NCBI GenBank assembly: GCA_017552845.1
Contig: JAFZOE010000098.1
Location: 1-10,023 of the forward strand
Origin: Clostridia bacterium
GTDB taxonomy: Bacteria; Bacillota; Clostridia; Oscillospirales; Acutalibacteraceae
Direction of reading: 5' to 3'
DNA length: 10,023 nt
Within the stretch, counting starts at the first letter, position 1; the number at the start of each line of letters is the position of its first letter. Position numbers and translations under genes: made by a program. This document shows, in pieces, positions 1 to 6,081 of this stretch. The notes beneath the pieces are model-generated. The model was not told where the DNA came from. It did not search any database and saw nothing but the letters and a program-made list of their open reading frames with translations.

Positions 1-1076
1 AGGTCAATGGTTCCTTCCTTGAGATCGGCTTTGATCTGCTTCTTTTCCTTCGCGGGAGTGGAACCGGTAAGAAGCGCAACATTGATTCTCGTATTATCAA
101 AGAAAGCCAGAAATGTTTTATAGTGCTGAACGGCCAGCACTTCTGTCGGAGCCATTATCGCCGCCTGAAAACCGTTTTTGACTATATTGTAAATCAGCGC
201 GGCGCTGACAGCGGTCTTGCCCGAGCCGACATCACCCTGCAGCAGCCTGTTCATCGGAAGGCCGGAGGACATGTCGGCAACGCAATCATTGATTGCTCTC
301 TTCTGTGCGCCGGTGAGTTCAAACGGGAGAAGGCGCAGGAATTCATCGGTAAAATTCTCTGTAATCACCGTGCCCGTTGATTTTTTTGATTTTATCTTGA
401 GCCTTGAGAGGCCGAGCTGAAGAATGAAAAGATTCTCAAACGACACTCTGCGCTTAGCCTCTGCCAGCAAATCCGGAGATGTCGGAAAATGAATATTCAC
501 TAGCGCATCGCGCAGACCCATCAGGCAGTAATCATTTCTGATTCGCTCCGGAAGATAATCCTCCATTTCGGGTATGGAATCAAATGCGGTTTTAAGAAGC
601 TTCTCGATATAATTGGTATTAAGCAGAGCCGTCTGCGGATATACCGGTCTGAAGTTAATGCCGTCCGATACTTTAAAGAACTTGGGCGAGGTCATTGATT
701 TATAATGCTGACCGAACGGTGTTATTTTTCCGTAAAAATAATACTCTTCACCGTTTACAAGCATATCGGAAATGTATTTGTTATTGAAAAATACAACGCT
801 CATCACCGATTCGCCGTCTGTTATATCGACGGAATAGGTAGTCATCCCCTTGCGGATATAATGCTCGCGCGGGACAGAGCCGACAAAAGCCCTTATACAG
901 ACGTTTTCGTTGAGCGGAGCCGACCTTATCGACATCCCCCGGGAAAGATCGATATAGTTTCTCGGGAAATAAGTCAGAAGATCATAGATTGTGAATATAC
1001 CGGCCTTGTTAAGTGCCTCTGCGCGTTTTGCGCCGACACCCTTGAGAGCGGTAATATTGTCCGACGGTTTAATCAT
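1..1076 (-). CDS. recG: ATP-dependent DNA helicase RecG, N-terminal part (cut by window edge)
   Basis: RecG unwinds and remodels stalled replication forks and Holliday junctions in the cytoplasm. About 358 codons are present; the family is usually near 680 residues, so the rest lies beyond base 1. Near the N terminus is the LKGVGAKRAEAL segment followed by YFPRNYIDLS, typical of the RecG wedge-domain start, then an OB-fold-like region. The helicase begins with a Q-motif-like FELTGAQKRAI, Walker A GDVGSGKT (about residues 281-288), motif Ia-like APTEVLA and then LLTGS. The DEQH box would follow outside the window. The ATG at 1074-1076 overlaps the TGA of the upstream lipoprotein gene, and a GGAG (1083-1086 on this strand) lies 6 bases upstream of it, so this start is well supported. 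No frameshift is visible. The identification rests on motif order and spacing; I am confident. Confidence 0.95.
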   Translation of the reverse strand, partial: MIKPSDNITALKGVGAKRAEALNKAGIFTIYDLLTYFPRNYIDLSRGMSIRSAPLNENVCIRAFVGSVPREHYIRKGMTTYSVDITDGESVMSVVFFNNKYISDMLVNGEEYYFYGKITPFGQHYKSMTSPKFFKVSDGINFRPVYPQTALLNTNYIEKLLKTAFDSIPEMEDYLPERIRNDYCLMGLRDALVNIHFPTSPDLLAEAKRRVSFENLFILQLGLSRLKIKSKKSTGTVITENFTDEFLRLLPFELTGAQKRAINDCVADMSSGLPMNRLLQGDVGSGKTAVSAALIYNIVKNGFQAAIMAPTEVLAVQHYKTFLAFFDNTRINVALLTGSTPAKEKKQIKADLKEGTID

Positions 1077-1086
1077 TTCAGGCTCC
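1073..1086 (-). promoter_or_regulatory. ATGA stop-start overlap and internal Shine-Dalgarno for recG
   Basis: The lipoprotein stop (TGA, 1073-1075) and the recG start (ATG, 1074-1076) share bases as ATGA. A GGAG at 1083-1086, inside the last lipoprotein codons (Trp-Ser), lies 6 bases upstream of the recG ATG. This arrangement usually gives translational coupling, so recG expression probably follows translation of the lipoprotein. Confidence 0.8.
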
Positions 1087-2533
1087 AGGTTTCAATATCG
1101 TAGAATACATCGGCATCACAGCCTTTGAATTCGCCGCGCATTGATTTGGTATATGATGCGACTCCGTTGCGGTAACAGAGCGGCGCATAAATCATATCTT
1201 CGTTGCAGACATTTATGAAATCCATTATCTCGCAGTTGCCTGCAAGGAAATCGCTGTATTTGAGCACGGTAGCCGACTCTTCGTCTATGCCGTAAGAGGC
1301 CGAGCCTGTCAGCACAGGAGACAGATCCATATTGAAATTCAATCTGACCTCTCCGATATATATATCATATTCGCCCGATTTGACTGCCTGAACATAGGCA
1401 TCCTTCATCAAAGCGCTGACACGCACATAGAAACCGGCTTTTTCAAGGCACTCCTCAATTACCTCGGCGGCATCAGTCTTGAATTCATTCTCGGCATTGC
1501 AAAGAATAGATATTTCCCTGGTGGCAGGCTCAATTCCCGCCGCCTTGATAAGCTCCTGCGCCCCCGCGATATTCACGGAGGAATCGACGGTGATTTCTTT
1601 TGTTGCATACCAATCGGGATTAAAGAGAGTGAGCGCAGGTCTCGCATGGGAGCGGAAACCGGAAGCAGCAACAAGTTCTCTGTCAATACACATACTGACC
1701 GCTCTTCTCATTTCTGGCATCCAGAACCATTCATCAGCAAGGTTGAATCCGAGATAAACAAAATTATTGATGCCGATATCGACATTGTTTGCATTCATTC
1801 TCGAATAAGTGCCGCTCGAGAGGTCGTTATATGAGAAAGCGGTGTTGCCGATAACCAAACTGCTCTCAAAAGAATCGCTCTCATGAATCGGTTCGAGGTT
1901 AACAGTTCTGAAAATCGGATCAAAATCGGTTCTGTATGAGTTGACAACAAGATAAATATTCTCGCCGTCGCGCTGATAGGAATATCTGCCGCAGCCGAGA
2001 GGGAATCCCTCTTCCGAATTTCTGACTATCGGGAAATCGAGGCAGCTCAACGCGTAGGGATCGGGAGTTTCAAGATCAAATACAACGGAATTATCGGAGC
2101 CGATATGAGCCTCGGAGATATTCCTGAGACGAGTTTCATAGGCTGAGGATTCCTTTGCCTGATAAAATGATGAAATAACATCGTTTACAGAAATATCGGA
2201 GCCGTCGCTGAATTTGAATTCATTGAGAGTTACGCTGACAAGCGTTGAACCGACTACCGCAGATTTTGCGACCACGGGGATCGGTTCATAGGCGCCGTCA
2301 AGCTTATAAAGCCCGTCAAAAACGAGCTTGGTAATCTGAAAATTGATTGAGGTCTCGGCTGTCATAGGATTGAGAGAATCGTTTTTTGAATATGCAAGTT
2401 TAAGAGTGTTCTGCTCTGCGGTGGTAGTCGGCTCTTTTTTCTTTTTACCTGGAGTTATATTCCCGCCTCCGCAGGCAGTAAACGATAGCACAAGCATAAT
2501 AACAGCCGTTAAAATACTGATTGTTTTCTTCAT
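1073..2533 (-). CDS. Family-5 extracellular solute-binding lipoprotein (peptide-type ABC binding protein)
   Basis: Predicted lipid-anchored binding protein of the SBP_bac_5 (oligopeptide/dipeptide/nickel) class, 486 residues. The N terminus is a short basic stretch, a hydrophobic core and FTAC with Cys21 as the likely lipidated residue. The Phe at -3 is not the usual Leu. A Lys/Thr-rich linker follows. Family features include a start resembling LNPMTAETSINFQI, then LVFDGLYK, the segment FKFSDGSDISVNDVISSF (about residues 107-124), and further on YLGFN followed by MRRAVSMCIDREL. AAGGA at 2541-2545 sits 7 bases before the ATG. It is the first gene of a unit with recG. No permease or ATPase genes occur here, so it is an orphan binding protein and its ligand cannot be read from the sequence. 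The family call is secure; peptide binding is inferred from the family, and some members instead bind nickel, haem or sugars. Confidence 0.88.
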   Translation of the reverse strand: MKKTISILTAVIMLVLSFTACGGGNITPGKKKKEPTTTAEQNTLKLAYSKNDSLNPMTAETSINFQITKLVFDGLYKLDGAYEPIPVVAKSAVVGSTLVSVTLNEFKFSDGSDISVNDVISSFYQAKESSAYETRLRNISEAHIGSDNSVVFDLETPDPYALSCLDFPIVRNSEEGFPLGCGRYSYQRDGENIYLVVNSYRTDFDPIFRTVNLEPIHESDSFESSLVIGNTAFSYNDLSSGTYSRMNANNVDIGINNFVYLGFNLADEWFWMPEMRRAVSMCIDRELVAASGFRSHARPALTLFNPDWYATKEITVDSSVNIAGAQELIKAAGIEPATREISILCNAENEFKTDAAEVIEECLEKAGFYVRVSALMKDAYVQAVKSGEYDIYIGEVRLNFNMDLSPVLTGSASYGIDEESATVLKYSDFLAGNCEIMDFINVCNEDMIYAPLCYRNGVASYTKSMRGEFKGCDADVFYDIETWSLK

Positions 2534-2598
2534 AAATATATCCTTAATTGCAAAAGCTTCTCAAAAAGAAACACTTTCACAGCATAGTTATTTAGTTT

Positions 2599-2627
2599 AT
2601 TATATAATAAAAGTAAACATTTGTAAA
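2599..2627 (-). promoter_or_regulatory. Sigma-A promoter for the lipoprotein-recG unit
   Basis: On the minus strand a -35 box TTTACA (2622-2627) and a -10 box TATAAT (2599-2604) are separated by exactly 17 bases. The predicted start is near 2592, giving a leader of about 60 bases before the ATG at 2533. The promoter is divergent from that of ychF, with about 20 bases between the two -35 boxes. This is a consensus match by eye only. Confidence 0.75.
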
Positions 2628-2629
2628 CA
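2613..2629. repeat. Two GTAAACA direct repeats, 10-base pitch, over the minus-strand -35 region
   Basis: GTAAACA occurs at 2613-2619 and again at 2623-2629, one helical turn apart. The second copy covers the -35 box of the lipoprotein-recG promoter and the first lies in its spacer. That is where a repressor operator would sit, but AT-rich chance repetition cannot be excluded. Confidence 0.4.
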
Positions 2630-2646
2630 ACAAATTTATTTTAATA

Positions 2647-2675
2647 TTGTATTTAACCGGGATTCATTGTATAAT
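2647..2675 (+). promoter_or_regulatory. Sigma-A promoter of ychF
   Basis: TTGTAT (2647-2652) and TATAAT (2670-2675) are separated by 17 bases. Transcription would start near 2682, leaving a leader of about 28 bases before the ATG at 2710. The position argues against any ychF start upstream of that point. Confidence 0.75.
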
Positions 2676-2695
2676 GATGAAAATGAATTTACCCG

Positions 2696-2700
2696 AAGGG
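2696..2700 (+). promoter_or_regulatory. Ribosome binding site that fixes the ychF start
   Basis: AAGGG (2696-2700) lies 9 bases before the ATG at 2710. It directly abuts the earlier in-frame ATG at 2701 with no spacing, so 2710 is the better start. Confidence 0.7.
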
Positions 2701-2709
2701 ATGAAGAAT

Positions 2710-3804
2710 ATGAAACTTGGCATAGTAGGTCTGCCGAATGTCGGCAAAAGCACATTATTCAACGCCATCACCAATGCGGGCGCCCAGAGCGCAAACTACG
2801 CTTTCTGCACTATTGAGCCGAATGTGGGCGTTGTCGCAGTCCCCGACGAGAGGCTCGACAAGCTCGCGGAGATATATAATCCCGTTAAAATCACACCCGC
2901 TTTTATTGAATTTGTCGACATAGCCGGTCTTGTCCGCGGCGCCTCAAAAGGCGAAGGACTTGGCAATAAATTTCTCTCTCATATCAGAGAGACAGATGCG
3001 ATAATCCACGTTGTCAGATGCTTTGAAAATGATGATATAGTTCATGTTGACGCGACCATCGACCCCGCCAGAGATATTGAAACAATCAATCTGGAGCTGA
3101 TATTCTCGGATATTGAGATGGTTGAGCGCAGAATTGACAGAGTATCGAAAGCTTTAAAAGGCGATAAATCGCTTGCCGGCGAACTCGAATTTCTCAAGAA
3201 ACTCAAGGATTCTCTCGAGAGCAATATCCCGGCAAGAAATATTGAATGCAACGAAAACGAAAAAGCTTGGCTTGCCGAAATCGCGCTGCTTACTTCAAAA
3301 CCCGTTATCTATGCCTGCAATATGAGCGAGGATGATTTCGCATCGGGCATTGACAATAATCCGCATTATAAAGCAGTCTGTGAAATCGCTTCTGCAGAAG
3401 GCAGCGAAGTGCTCCCGATCTGCGCGGAGCTTGAAGCCGAAATAGCTTCACTCACCCCCGAAGAAAAGGAAATGTTTCTCTCCGAGCTCGGAGTTAAGAG
3501 CGGCGGTCTCGATCTGCTGGTAAAGAAGAGTTATTCTCTGCTCGGTCTGATTTCGTTCCTTACCGCAGGCCAACCCGAAGTCAGAGCATGGACAATCAAA
3601 AAAGGCACAAAAGCGCCTCAGGCTGCAGGCAAGATTCACACCGATTTTGAGCGCGGTTTCATACGCGCCGAGGTTATTGCATACGATGAGCTGATAAAAT
3701 ACGGCTCGCTCGCCGCTGCAAAGGAAAAAGGCCTTGTCAGAAGCGAAGGCAAGGAATATGTCATGAACGACGGCGATGTGGTTCTCTTCAGGTTTAATGT
3801 GTAA
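2710..3804 (+). CDS. ychF: Redox-regulated ribosome-binding ATPase YchF (OLA1 family)
   Basis: YchF is a cytoplasmic Obg-related P-loop protein that binds ribosomes and, unlike most of its relatives, prefers ATP to GTP. It has been linked to stress and redox response in several bacteria. The protein begins MKLGIVGLPNVGKSTLFN with the P-loop at residues 7-15. The G3 region is DIAGLVRGASKGEGLG from Asp70. The G4 position reads NMSE (Asn204 to Glu207) rather than NKxD, the feature tied to ATP preference. The C-terminal TGS-like domain contains RAWTIKKGTKAPQAAGKIH, ERGFIRAEV and DGDVVLFRFNV. With the start at 2710 the length is 364 residues, against 363 in E. coli. The frame is open back to a TTG at 2647, but that codon is part of the promoter -35 box. 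No terminator hairpin is visible between this gene and the rubrerythrin promoter, so some readthrough is possible. Confidence 0.97.
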   Translation: MKLGIVGLPNVGKSTLFNAITNAGAQSANYAFCTIEPNVGVVAVPDERLDKLAEIYNPVKITPAFIEFVDIAGLVRGASKGEGLGNKFLSHIRETDAIIHVVRCFENDDIVHVDATIDPARDIETINLELIFSDIEMVERRIDRVSKALKGDKSLAGELEFLKKLKDSLESNIPARNIECNENEKAWLAEIALLTSKPVIYACNMSEDDFASGIDNNPHYKAVCEIASAEGSEVLPICAELEAEIASLTPEEKEMFLSELGVKSGGLDLLVKKSYSLLGLISFLTAGQPEVRAWTIKKGTKAPQAAGKIHTDFERGFIRAEVIAYDELIKYGSLAAAKEKGLVRSEGKEYVMNDGDVVLFRFNV

Positions 3805-3822
3805 CAGCACAACAAAATAACA

Positions 3823-3851
3823 TTGACACCCGCCGTTAAAACATTTATAAT
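3823..3851 (+). promoter_or_regulatory. Perfect-consensus sigma-A promoter of the rubrerythrin-desulfoferrodoxin operon
   Basis: TTGACA (3823-3828), a 17-base spacer, then TATAAT (3846-3851): both boxes match consensus fully. The start would fall near 3858, with a leader of about 38 bases. Such a promoter predicts strong expression, consistent with an abundant oxygen-defence operon. No clear PerR-type palindrome is visible around it. Confidence 0.88.
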
Positions 3852-3895
3852 AAATCAGTAAGCAATATCAAAATATATTTGTCAGGAGGATTATT

Positions 3896-4537
3896 ATGAA
3901 AAAGTTTATCTGCAAAATCTGCGGCTATGTTCACGAAGGTGACGCCGCTCCCGAAGTCTGCCCGAAATGCGGTCAGAAAGACGCTTTTGCCGAGGTAAAA
4001 GCCAATCCCTACGCAGGCACCCAGACCGAGAAGAATCTTCAGGCGGCATTCGCCGGCGAATCCCAGGCAAGGAATAAATATACCTATTTCGCATCCAAGG
4101 CAAAGAAAGAAGGCTATGAGCAGATAGCTGCTCTCTTCCTCAAGACTGCCGACAACGAAAAAGAGCATGCAAAGCTCTGGTTCAAGGAGCTCAACGGTAT
4201 CGGATCAACAGCCGAGAATCTTGAAGCGGCCGCCGACGGTGAAAACTTCGAATGGACCGATATGTATGAAGATTTTGCAAAGACAGCCGAGGCTGAAGGA
4301 TTCCCCGAGCTCGCCGCTAAATTCCGCGGAGTCGCAGCTATTGAGAAACATCACGAAGAGCGTTACAGAGCGCTTCTCAAGAACGTTGAAACCAAACAGG
4401 TATTTGAGAAGAGCGAGGTTAAAATCTGGGAATGCCGTAACTGCGGTCATATCGTAATCGGCACTAACGCGCCCGATATCTGCCCGGTCTGCGCTCATCC
4501 TCAGAGCTTCTTCGAAGTAAACGCCGAGAATTATTGA
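3896..4537 (+). CDS. rbr: Rubrerythrin with rubredoxin-like modules at both ends
   Basis: Rubrerythrins are cytoplasmic peroxidases that reduce hydrogen peroxide to water at a diiron site, using electrons passed through rubredoxin-type iron. In this 213-residue protein the N-terminal module has Cys6, Cys9, Cys22 and Cys25. The central four-helix ferritin-like domain (about 43-165) carries the expected seven ligands: Glu55, Glu88, His91, Glu116, Glu119, Glu150 and His153. The C-terminal module has Cys180, Cys183, Cys196 and Cys199. Classical rubrerythrin carries only the C-terminal rubredoxin domain and reverse rubrerythrin only the N-terminal one, so this protein combines both layouts. AGGAGG (3884-3889) lies 6 bases before the ATG. 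It is the first gene of an operon with desulfoferrodoxin, 15 bases downstream. Peroxidase function is inferred from the complete ligand set. Confidence 0.96.
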   Translation: MKKFICKICGYVHEGDAAPEVCPKCGQKDAFAEVKANPYAGTQTEKNLQAAFAGESQARNKYTYFASKAKKEGYEQIAALFLKTADNEKEHAKLWFKELNGIGSTAENLEAAADGENFEWTDMYEDFAKTAEAEGFPELAAKFRGVAAIEKHHEERYRALLKNVETKQVFEKSEVKIWECRNCGHIVIGTNAPDICPVCAHPQSFFEVNAENY

Positions 4538-4552
4538 TTACGGAGAAAAACA

Positions 4553-4930
4553 ATGAAATTCTATAAATGCGCAAAATGCGGTAATTTCGTTACTTTCCTT
4601 ACGGATAAAACTCCCTGCACACCCTTCTGCTGCGGCGAAGAAATGGCTGAGCTTACCCCGAACACCACCGACGGTGCTCTTGAAAAGCACGTTCCGGTTA
4701 TCGCCGTTGAGGGCAATACCGTGACCGTAACGGTCGGCTCGGTTGAGCATCCGATGATTGACGCCCATTATATTCAGTTCATTATTCTTGAAACGAATCA
4801 GGGCTATCAGAAGAAGGATCTCAAACCCGGCGAAGCCCCTGTTGCAAAGTTTGCTCTCGCCGACGGAGAAACCGCTGTCGCAGCTTATGAATACTGCAAC
4901 CTGCACGGTCTCTGGAAAGCAGAAGCATAA
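4553..4930 (+). CDS. dfx: Desulfoferrodoxin (two-iron superoxide reductase)
   Basis: This enzyme reduces superoxide to hydrogen peroxide in the cytoplasm of anaerobes without releasing oxygen. The 125-residue length matches the family. The N-terminal desulforedoxin domain keeps all four ligands of centre I: Cys6, Cys9 and the Cys26-Cys27 pair. The catalytic centre II has its four His and one Cys: His46 (in EKHVP), His66, His72, Cys115 and His118 (CNLHGLWK). Glu44 and Lys45, the residues next to the open iron site, are present. The end closely resembles Desulfovibrio desulfoferrodoxin. GGAG at 4542-4545 precedes the ATG by 7 bases. It follows rubrerythrin by 15 bases with no promoter between, so the peroxide it makes can be removed by its operon partner. 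A rubredoxin reductase to feed electrons is not in the window. Confidence 0.97.
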   Translation: MKFYKCAKCGNFVTFLTDKTPCTPFCCGEEMAELTPNTTDGALEKHVPVIAVEGNTVTVTVGSVEHPMIDAHYIQFIILETNQGYQKKDLKPGEAPVAKFALADGETAVAAYEYCNLHGLWKAEA

Positions 4931-4940
4931 ATTAAAACAC

Positions 4941-4967
4941 AACCCCCGCCTTATTCAGGCGGGGGTT
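4941..4967 (+). terminator. Hairpin terminator of the rbr-dfx operon, possibly bidirectional
   Basis: A perfect 10-base stem (4941-4950 with 4958-4967) with a 7-base loop lies 10 bases after the dfx stop. It is followed by TTAATATATTAAT, a weak T-run on the plus strand. On the minus strand the stem is followed by GTGTTTTAAT, so it may also act as a backup terminator for the opposing gene. Confidence 0.8.
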
Positions 4968-5000
4968 AATATATTAATAAACCGAAGTAAGTTTATATAC

Positions 5001-5028
5001 AAAAAGGCCCGCTGTTTATCAGCGGGCC
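5001..5028 (-). terminator. Rho-independent terminator of the minus-strand secreted-protein gene
   Basis: A 9-base GC-rich stem (5006-5014 with 5020-5028) with a 5-base loop. Read on the minus strand it ends in TTTTT (5001-5005). It lies about 20 bases after the stop of the gene at 5050-5757, in standard terminator form. Confidence 0.88.
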
Positions 5029-5049
5029 GTAATTATTGACTGTATTCGA

Positions 5050-5757
5050 TTATACGCCGGTATTGGAGATGGTTGCTCTGTAGCAGCACTGCTTGATGCC
5101 GTCCGGGCTGTATTTATAGCAATAAGCCGCGTTGGTCATCTTGGGAATTACGAAGTCCGGTCTCTTTGCGCCCCAGATAAGCATCTGGCCTACCATGATA
5201 TAGGGGGAGAAGAGATAAGCGAGCTTGCGGGGGGAAGCGAGATTCCAGATGCAGGTTGCAAACCAGCAGCAGTTGAATCCCCAGTTCCAGTAATTGTGAC
5301 GCTTGAGAGCATCGGGAAGCTTATTCATCTCTTTGCGGGAAACATTGGTAGCCATGCAATATGCTCTGCCGTATGTTTCGGGCTTAATCCAGTGTCTTTC
5401 AAGATTGAAATAGATACCTGCGCCGTCGGTGCCTCTCTCTTTGAATGCACCCATCGAGAAATCGCCGTGAGCTTTGATATAATAATCATCGCAGACCTTG
5501 AGGGGCTTGTCGGTCAGGTTCTTGATATAAATCCAGCAATGGGGAACCTTCGGATTCGCGAAGGTAACAAATACCCACATTTTTGCAACTGTATCGCGCA
5601 GATTCTCTTTGGGCTCTGCAGGAGCGGCGGTAGTCTCTTCCTCTGCAGCAACTGTGGTCTCTTCTTTGGCATCCTTTGCTGCAAAAGCGGTGAAAGGAAT
5701 TGCCGCGATCATAATAACTGCGAGCAATAAAGCAATAAGTCTCTTGGTCATTTTCAT
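5050..5757 (-). CDS. Secreted cysteine-rich protein, possible circularly permuted NlpC/P60-like domain
   Basis: A 235-residue exported protein. Residues 1-26 form a signal peptide with likely cleavage after the AFA at 24-26. Residues 28-50 are a Lys/Glu/Thr/Ala-rich linker. The remaining 180 residues have a His-first, Cys-later order: HCWIYI (His73), then GIYFNLE (114-120), then tryptophans 157 and 159 followed by NCCWFAT with Cys163. This order and the NC..FA..WN pattern resemble permuted papain-like (NlpC/P60/LRAT-type) thiol enzymes; the match is from memory and only moderate. The mature part holds nine cysteines, including CC pairs at 163-164 and 224-225, which is unusual for a secreted protein of an anaerobe. 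No anchor is seen, so it is probably released or held by non-covalent contacts. GGGAGG (5763-5768) lies 5 bases before the chosen ATG; a second ATG two codons on is possible. The gene is monocistronic. Substrate unknown. Confidence 0.72.
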   Translation of the reverse strand: MKMTKRLIALLLAVIMIAAIPFTAFAAKDAKEETTVAAEEETTAAPAEPKENLRDTVAKMWVFVTFANPKVPHCWIYIKNLTDKPLKVCDDYYIKAHGDFSMGAFKERGTDGAGIYFNLERHWIKPETYGRAYCMATNVSRKEMNKLPDALKRHNYWNWGFNCCWFATCIWNLASPRKLAYLFSPYIMVGQMLIWGAKRPDFVIPKMTNAAYCYKYSPDGIKQCCYRATISNTGV

Positions 5758-5815
5758 AAAATCCTCCCGTTTATTAAATAAAACTGATAAGGCATAGTTT
5801 CCTTTTTACTCAAAT

Positions 5816-5844
5816 ATATTACCATTATATTAATAATAAATCAA
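5816..5844 (-). promoter_or_regulatory. Probable promoter of the secreted-protein gene
   Basis: On the minus strand TTGATT (5839-5844), a 17-base spacer and TAATAT (5816-5821), with TGG directly before the -10 forming an extended -10. The leader would be about 50 bases. A better TATAAT (minus strand) lies a few bases upstream but lacks a fitting -35, so the exact boxes are uncertain. Confidence 0.45.
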
Positions 5845-5860
5845 GAGGAAAATGACATTT

Positions 5861-5880
5861 TTTGTAATAATTTGTAATAA
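5861..5880. repeat. Tandem duplicate of TTTGTAATAA
   Basis: The 10-base unit occurs twice without a gap (5861-5870 and 5871-5880). It lies 16 bases upstream of the minus-strand -35 box, so it could be an activator or UP-element-like site for that promoter. It could equally be a chance or slippage repeat. Confidence 0.6.
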
Positions 5881-5903
5881 ATACACTTAGAGTCCAGAAA
5901 GGC

Positions 5904-5933
5904 GACAGGCCGCCCTGCGGAAGGCGGTCTGTC
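5904..5933. other. GC-rich 11-pair hairpin of unknown role
   Basis: GACAGGCCGCC (5904-5914) can pair with GGCGGTCTGTC (5923-5933) over 11 positions, one of them G-U, leaving an 8-base loop. It sits in an otherwise AT-rich gap. It has no good T-run on either strand and no gene directly ends there, so it is not an obvious terminator. Read as plus-strand RNA it would be about 150 bases upstream of dus. Confidence 0.5.
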
Positions 5934-6037
5934 TGTTCGGGAAGATAAAATGAAGTGTGTGAAGCATTCCTGCTTCAGTTTATTTATAAACTACTTACCT
6001 TAAAATAACCTTAAATATTATTAATTTTCGTAAAATA

Positions 6038-6066
6038 TTGAAGATTTTTCAGAATAATGATATAAT
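6038..6066 (+). promoter_or_regulatory. Extended -10 sigma-A promoter of the dus operon
   Basis: TTGAAG (6038-6043), 17 bases, TATAAT (6061-6066), with TGA directly before the -10 (extended -10 motif TGn). The predicted start near 6073 leaves only about 9 bases before the dus ATG at 6082. Confidence 0.78.
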
Positions 6067-6081
6067 CAATCCGGTGAGAAT

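Larger units (their letters stand above)
5758..6081. other. Intergenic gap between divergent genes, with promoters, tandem repeat and hairpins
   Basis: This 324-base gap contains, left to right, the leader and promoter of the minus-strand secreted gene, a tandem 10-base repeat (5861-5880), an island richer in GC with an 11-pair hairpin (5904-5933), a smaller 7-pair hairpin (5960-5966 with 5971-5977, followed by GTTTATTTAT), an AT-rich stretch, and the dus promoter (6038-6066). No open frame of convincing length is present; a 17-codon frame from 5950 has no good ribosome site. Confidence 0.7.

Noticed and set aside
705..1103. 132-residue plus-strand frame opposite recG
   Set aside because: The minus strand encodes clear RecG motifs; the plus frame has no start context or known domain.
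2647..2709. Upstream extension of ychF from a TTG at 2647 or an ATG at 2674, 2677, 2683 or 2701
   Set aside because: The TTG is part of the -35 box and 2674-2677 falls at the -10 box or before the predicted transcript start. The family N terminus begins at 2710, which has the correctly spaced AAGGG.
3841..3865. PerR-like box near the rubrerythrin promoter
   Set aside because: Only the left half (TTATAAT) matches, and that is the -10 box itself; the right half does not form the palindrome.
4538..4942. 134-residue antisense frame opposite desulfoferrodoxin
   Set aside because: It lies fully opposite a secure gene, has no ribosome site of note and resembles no known family; it is a codon-bias shadow.
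5296..5730. 144-residue plus-strand frame opposite the secreted protein
   Set aside because: The minus-strand frame has a signal peptide, ribosome site and terminator; this one has none.
5950..6003. 17-codon open frame in the gap upstream of dus
   Set aside because: Very short, no well-placed ribosome site and low-information sequence; likely chance.
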